Below, piece by piece: positions 58,634-64,000 of a stretch of 64,000 bases of DNA (positions are counted from its first letter, which is position 1; every line of letters starts with the position of its first letter). The DNA comes from Diphasiastrum complanatum (Eukaryota > Streptophyta > Lycopodiopsida > Lycopodiales > Lycopodiaceae): contig CM055104.1 in assembly GCA_029204225.1 (NCBI GenBank), positions 23,420,285-23,484,284 on the forward strand, read 5' to 3'. The notes beneath the pieces are model-generated. The model saw only the letters and a list, made by a program, of their open reading frames with translations. It did not search any database and was not told the origin of the DNA. The translations under genes and the position numbers were made by a program.

Positions 58634-59690
58634 ACAAAGAGATACTGTAAGATACAGAGAGATACAGTGAGACATGGAGAGTAGAGCAGAAATAGAAACG
58701 AAAGAGTTGTGCAAGAAAGTCAATATGTAGGAGTAAAGTCACAAGTGATCAATGTTTATGCGGTGCTGCCTATTGACTGTGAATGATGATCATAAACCAC
58801 TATGAGATGGGTGAGTAAAGATGCTCAAATGGTGAGTAAAATAGGTGAATAATAAAAAAAAATTAACTTGTCGGTTGCCAGATGGAGAATTAGGTACTGT
58901 ACTATGTTCGGTGAAGATGACGAGTAATAAAAATGAGCGGGAATTTTTTTCTCCAAATGGCAAGTAAATGGGCGAGTAATCAAAATATAACTCACCGAGT
59001 TGCTTGGTGATGGATCTGACTTGCCTAAAGGCATTGAAAAAGTGGCGTGTAATTATAGCAAGAAAAACTCAAAATTTGCAAATAGACGAGTAAAGCAGAT
59101 TGGTAAGTAATCAAGATTTTACTCGCGGAGCTGTTGGATGGGAGAACAAAACCTGCTTTGCTCACTGGAAAATTGGTGAGAAATTCTTTTTACAGAAACA
59201 CTGAAAACTTTGATAGGACAAGTAAAAAACCTATAAAATGAGAGAAAGTAGCAAAAAAGCAACAACTAACCACTCCAAAAACAGTTTTCGCACCATCTCT
59301 CCAGCAACAACACCAAAAAAATGTAGTCTCTTTTCCGCGTCTCTCTAAAGTGTGGCTTTAGAGGCTTAAAACGAGGTTTTATGGATCTACAACCAGGTGA
59401 GTGGTCGTGTGTAGTATGGGTATTGATCCAATGGGGTGAGGGTAAAACTAGTTATGGGAGTGATAATCTTGGCTACTAAGGGCGACACCTTATTGTGAGA
59501 TCTAAAAGTGGAATAGAGCCTAGATTTGTGTGATGTTCATTTTTTTGCTTTCTTCTTTTTGTTCCTTTCCTTTTCTTTTGGTTTATCTAGGCATCATTGG
59601 GTCTAGATCTTCTCCTCATGAGGTTGATCTTCTCCAGGGAGGTGAACGGTTATGGGTCTTAATGATCTCTTCTTGGTTTTGTGGATCTAA
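58634..59690. other. Gene-free stretch rich in gagtaa/gcgagtaat motifs
   Basis: No gene. Between 58800 and 59130, short variants of gtgagtaaa, gcgagtaatcaa and actcgc recur irregularly. It is intronic if the MADS gene model is right. Confidence 0.45.
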
Positions 59691-59739
59691 CACCTATTTT
59701 GCTTGCATGTGGACTTTATGAATTTAGTTCAAGAACTAG

Positions 59740-60205
59740 ATGTGATGAATGCTTATGCTAATAATAGTGCTTAAATGTGATAGCATGATTAAACAACAAC
59801 AATATAAGCATTCATCATCCATAGAAAATCACATGCACAAAGAATGGGAGGCCCTTCAACAATGGAAGTAGGAAATGGGAGAAGAGAAGATACACACACA
59901 CTCTCTCTCAATCTCTATTCTTGCAAATGAAAAGGTAAACAAAAATGGTTTCACATGCCCTATTATAGACAAGGCTAGGGTTAGGGTTTTATGGACCCAA
60001 AACCATGTGCCACAACTTGAGTTTCTAAGAAACATTACATTAAGTTTATTTTAAGTACTTGGGTCCCTTTTTACATTTGGGCCCATTTCAGAGCTAGTCT
60101 ACCATTATTTCTCGTGCCTTTGGCTTGTGAATACATTGCACCATTTATTGGAGTTTGATTTTACAATGCTAATAGCTTCATTTACATTTGTCAATTTGGA
60201 CATGT
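59740..60205 (-). repeat. Probable 3' LTR of element L
   Basis: After the RNase H end (LADIFAKVLSLDAHY-like, near 60250) a TGTCC start lies at about 60205. The sequence downstream has tctataataggg (near 59960), CT-rich sequence and no coding content. There is no second copy to prove it, and the far end is a guess. Confidence 0.35.
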
Positions 60206-60229
60206 TTTTGTTCCCTTAGTCATAAAATG

Positions 60230-61170
60230 TAGTTGTGAAGCGTCATAGTGTGCATCCAAGCTCAGCACCTTCGCAAAAATATATGTTGTTATGTCTCATG
60301 TTCCACTGTACTCCAAGCTAAGCGCTTTGTCGAAAACTTTACTTCTGACATAATGATACTTGATTTTAATGTGTTTACTCTTGGAATGAAACCTAGAGTT
60401 GGTCGATAGAGTTATAGCACTTTGACTATCACAACAATCTATTTCAAACAAATGTCTAATAGTAAGTTTTGCAACCACACTGCTCCCTTTGTTGCTTGAG
60501 AGGCATCAATATACTCTGATTCTATAGATGATAGAGCTACTGAGGTTTGGTTGCAATTTTGGACAACCATTGAGCAAGAATGTAAATCCAGATGAGGATC
60601 TATGAGTGTCTACATCTCCTGCCCAACTTGCATCCGATTACCCACTGAGTATATGAGTTTGTCATTGTCGACTGCTCCATAACAGATGCATTGGCCCATA
60701 GTAGCTTGAATGTATCTCATAACTTTTATAAGAGCTTTCTAATGTACAATTCTCGGCCATATACTGACTTAAGGAACTGACTACAAATGCTATGTCTTGG
60801 ACTGGTATAGATCATCGCGTACATAAGAGATCCTATTATCGAATGATATGGGTACTCCCACATCGGCTCCTTTTCATCTGTTTTCTGAGGACACTGATCA
60901 TTCGACAATTTGAGTCATGGGTCCATTGGTGGGCCTAGTTAACTTGCAATTCATCAAATTATATCTAATTAGGATATTGTAAATGAACCTCCTATCTCTT
61001 TTAATTTGATTACCGAGACAGTACCATATCTATCATGTCAAATTTTGAGGACAACATTCGTTCACATCTTTTATGAGTTCGACACTATTGTTGAATAGCA
61101 GTGTGCCATCCACGCACAATGTAATAATAATAAAAGAATGTTGCATTGACTTAAACTAGACATTCAAATC
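60230..61170 (-). pseudogene. Copia RT C-terminal part and RNase H, element L
   Basis: LLLFNNSVELIKDVNE (after the catalytic YVDD box, itself lost), KFDMIDM, MSNDQCPQKTDEKEPMWEYP and SIIGSLMYAM lead into RNase H: VALSSIESEYIDASQATKGA, VWLQNLLLDI, then DCCDSQSAITLSTNSRFHSK and SKHIKIKYHYVRSKVFDKAL. Frameshifts and stops are present. The order and wording are classic plant copia. Confidence 0.8.
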
Positions 61171-61225
61171 TGAAGTGCTTCAATTATAACCATGATCAAT
61201 AAGAAAAGTTTTGATTCTCTAAAAC

Positions 61226-61983
61226 TATAGTGGCTTGATTTTCTATCCTATTCTCAACCCCGGATCCAAACACACAAGCATCAAGGAGATAAAGTTAGTC
61301 ATCACACACGCGCATGAGAGCGATAGCATATTCCAAAATCCAACATGCTAAGATGATTTGCAATTAGCACTAAGATCCACTAACACTACAGATTACACTA
61401 CATCCATTAACCCTAAACCAATTAACACTACAACCCACAATAAAATAGATACTTGCTTCCTCTCTCTCTCTCTTTCTCTCTCACAAAAAGCATAAGAATA
61501 TACAATCTCTATAACATTCAGATCTAACAATACAACAAAAGCATGAGAGATGGAGGGAAAGAGATAGAGAGCAAGGACATTCATAATCCATTTCATAAGA
61601 GGCTCAACCGCTTGTATTTGAAATCAAGAGAGAACATGATTTACAAACTCGAGTTTGCCCCTATTTATAGTGAAGAGGAAGGCCTTGGCCTCAAAATCCC
61701 ATTGGCCCATTCAAATCTAAAAAGAGTGGGAAACTTTTGCATTAATTAGAGGATCCAATTCGAATTTGAATTTTGGTGGGAACCCCTATTTTATTCACTA
61801 ACTTGACATTTAGGCTCTACGACATTTAAAGTCCCGCAAAAAGGCCTAAAGTCCTTTTATTAACTTGTAACTAATCAAATAACTATGTGATCATCAGGTT
61901 GGACTTACACACACAAGGTGCTAAATCCCTCTCACTTATTAACTAGGGTTAGGGTTGCCTTGGGATCCGCAAACCCTCCAACA
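61226..61983 (-). repeat. Tat LTR (3' LTR of element N)
   Basis: On the minus strand it starts TGTTGGAGGGTTTGCGG, ends CCACTATA, and aligns with 13725-14454. Its CT tract (about 61460-61489) corresponds to a short gagaga segment there. ttggtgggagatac (61984-61997 region) before it is the PPT. Confidence 0.85.
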
Positions 61984-62042
61984 GTATCTCCCACCAAAAT
62001 TGGTGGTAGTCCCACGACACCTCGAAGCTTGAATGCAAATTT

Positions 62043-62240
62043 TCAATAATAGCCATATGAGTCTGGGGGCCATTCATGATAACGTTGTTCATTGACAAAT
62101 GGATAGTCGACACTATCCAAAAAAGCATCCCAAGATAATGCTTGTTGATTTTGATCGTTGTAGATAGGTGCAGCTGCTACCAATGACATTGTTGAAGCTA
62201 AGGACAAGGTTAAAGAAATTCTTTTTTTTGACATTTTCAA
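62043..62240 (-). CDS. Small ORF (65 aa) at the 3' end of Tat element N
   Basis: MKMSKKRISLTLSLASTMSL then VAAAPIYNDQNQ...EWPPDSYGYY. It has a basic start, a hydrophobic run of about 17 residues and an Ala-rich stretch resembling a signal peptide, then a short acidic/aromatic tail. It lies about 45 bp before the PPT on the element's coding strand, where some Tat elements carry an extra ORF. It may be a leftover of such an ORF; no homology is recognised. Confidence 0.3.
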   Translation of the reverse strand: MKMSKKRISLTLSLASTMSLVAAAPIYNDQNQQALSWDAFLDSVDYPFVNEQRYHEWPPDSYGYY

Positions 62241-62525
62241 AAATTTGTAACTTCCTCAATACTTAGCGAAATGAGAAAAACATTATATCTTCAGAAAGCT
62301 CTTTCAATGCTCTACAACTCTAGGTATTCAGATGGAATTATAGAGAATAGAAGGTTGTGCGAAAAATGAATCAAACAATAAAAAAAATTTGGAAGTTTCT
62401 GGTTTTTGACAAGTTTACAAAATTTTGTTGCCAACTTCAAAATTTTGTAACTTGCTCAATACTGAACGGAATTCAAAAACAATTATATGGCTAGAAAGCC
62501 CTTTCAATGCTCTACGATCCTACCT
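62233..62525. repeat. Two-copy tandem repeat, period about 205, in element N
   Basis: aaaatttgtaacttNctcaat...gaaagcNctttcaatgctcta at 62233-62325 recurs at about 62438-62525 with about 80% identity by eye. It lies in the 3' untranslated part of the Tat element. Confidence 0.65.
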
Positions 62526-62689
62526 ATTATATTGAGTTACAAAGAAGAGAAAATTGGGTGAAAATTGAATAAAAAAGAGCAGAAAAATAAAAATAAAAAC
62601 AGAAAATACAGTCCCCACTCATTTTTTGAACGTTTTTGGACATAACTCTCACAAATCACATCCATAATGCAAAGCTAACCCTAGCATGC

Positions 62690-62938
<249 letters not shown>

Positions 62939-62949
62939 TGGACTGAAAG

Positions 62950-63290
62950 TCTCAATATAGTCGACATTTAGGATTTAGGAAAATCCTCGTGTGACAAGTC
63001 GAGCTTTCTTTCAATCGATACTTCCATCTGATTTTTATTTGATCTTGAATATCCATTTGTAATCAACTACATTTCTATTGGTAGGTAGTTCGACAATAGT
63101 CCAAGTCTGGTTTTTGATGAGAGATTGATAGTCTCTATCCATAGCTTCTCTTCATCGATCGGAGTCTGACTGACTGAGTGCTTCTTTGATAATAGTCAGC
63201 TCTCGAGTGAAATAACAAACAGATTCATCAATATACCAGTTAAGTGGCCTACGATCTCTTGTTGATCTTCTGGGACACGACTGTGGCTGA
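62950..63290 (-). pseudogene. Copia RT N-terminal relic, element L
   Basis: The minus strand near 63100-62960 reads LPTNRNVVDYKWIFKIK, then KSDGSIDWKKARLVTRGFS, the conserved start of copia reverse transcriptase. It has one stop in the middle and ends at the Tat insertion. Confidence 0.7.
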
Positions 63291-63297
63291 TAATCAT

Positions 63298-63758
63298 TTA
63301 CTTGGTTTTGTTGTTGTTGAGCTGTAACATCTTCTTCTGATTTTCTATTGATAAACTATTTGCCTGAGGTTGACGCATTTGAATCTTTGATAGATATGGT
63401 TGAGTTGAAAATAGGAGGGTTTGATAGTTCAATTGTCTGAGCTTTGCCCTTTCCTTTGAGATTAATAAACCAATCTTCGATAAAGATGATATCTCGGCTG
63501 GGGAATACCTTCGATTCAACAAGATCATACAACTTGTAAATTTTATCTAAAAGTCATATAACCAATGAAAATGGATTTGATATTGTGGGAGTCCATCTTC
63601 TTCCTGATCTCTTGCAATATCTGCACATGGGCAATACATTTGAAAACTTTGAGGTTCGATAGTGAAGGTTTGGAGCCTGTCCAAACTTCATAAGGTGTTT
63701 TTTTTAAGAGCCCATTAGTCGAGCATCTATTTTGTGTCGCGAAACGGTTTCGTTTCAT
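63298..63758 (-). pseudogene. Copia integrase C-terminal region and linker, element L
   Basis: NRCSTNGLLKKTPYEVWTGS, KPSLSNLKVFKCIAHVQI, then KMDSHNIKSIFIGYMT is the integrase C-terminal region of copia elements. A Gln/Ser-rich linker toward RT follows after a frameshift near 63540. The catalytic core lies beyond 63760 or is lost. Confidence 0.8.
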
Positions 63759-63770
63759 TGTCGCAAACGT

Positions 63771-64000
63771 TTTTGTTTCTTTTGAATTTTCTTTTGTGCG
63801 AAAGGTTCACAAGAACCTAGACACGCTACTACACATCACAGAACAGATTCCATTCTAGCAATCAAGACAGCTGAAGACAAGGAGATGCACGAAAATAGAG
63901 CAATCAAATTATCAGTTTGATTTTTAGAGCGAGATCGTCAGTGTCTCGCTCGTTGGCTGCCTGACGCTCTGCTCTTTCGCTGTGTTCTGCTTGTTGGCAG
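63771..64000. other. Unassigned right edge
   Basis: No coding or repeat signal was recognised. It does not continue the copia integrase core. Confidence 0.4.

Overview
The window is nuclear DNA from a vascular plant with a large, repeat-rich genome. It shows LTR retrotransposons of both superfamilies at many stages of decay, hAT and foldback DNA elements, very long CT/GA microsatellites, and one spliced plant gene. Introns of more than 15 kb filled with old retroelements are typical of gymnosperms, but ferns or large angiosperm genomes are not excluded. No rRNA, tRNA, CRISPR or prokaryote-like gene organisation was seen.

The main host gene is a MIKC-type MADS-box transcription factor on the minus strand. 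I could assemble its last six exons (40565-40643, 23547-23599, 23312-23411, 23117-23158, 22594-22635, 22295-22459). All introns are GT-AG, phases join without error, and the exon lengths 79, 100, 42 and 42 nt are the conserved ones of this family. The intron between the first two of these exons is about 17 kb. The exon for the MADS DNA-binding domain was not found, so the preceding intron probably continues past the right edge (at least 23 kb in the window). Nearly everything from 23.6 kb to 64 kb therefore appears to be intronic retroelement sequence. A second possible gene is an unrecognised reading frame of 165 codons on the minus strand that runs off the left edge (1-495).

Left part (0.5-10.7 kb): abutting retroelements. 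A decayed Ty3/gypsy chromovirus with both LTRs (561-5585, minus) is itself interrupted by a TIR element. It is followed by a copia element (about 5586-8325, plus) joined tail-to-tail to a related copia fragment (about 8326-9248, minus), then a second copia type (9249-10734, minus). From 10.7 to 13.7 kb there is degenerate tandem repeat and an unidentified coiled-coil-like coding relic. From 13.7 to 17.75 kb lies the 5' half of a Tat/Athila-type gypsy element (LTR, tRNA-Asp-type PBS, gag, protease). From 18.1 to 21.3 kb two halves of an endonuclease domain, of the kind carried by Helitron2/Helentron elements, lie in opposite orientations around a copia relic, as an inversion would leave them. 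A 135-bp foldback follows, then the MADS gene.

The 17-kb intron holds gypsy relics (24.1-25.4, 26.5-29.7 and 32.5-33.0 kb), a copia gag relic (33.2-33.8 kb), a perfect 24-bp inverted repeat and several tandem duplications. Upstream of MADS exon 2 (40.6-64 kb) are: a gag-only copia deletion derivative (41.65-44.29 kb); a hAT transposase relic (44.7-46.8 kb) cut by a gypsy element with an internal deletion (46.8-51.4 kb); a young chromovirus (to 58.6 kb) whose 3' end, together with part of its neighbour's LTR, has been inverted (51372-53031); and a copia pol relic (59.7-63.8 kb) with a truncated Tat element nested in its reverse transcriptase.

None of the retroelements has intact coding capacity. 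The young chromovirus is closest: its gag-pol frame is open except for a few stops, all explicable by C-to-T change.
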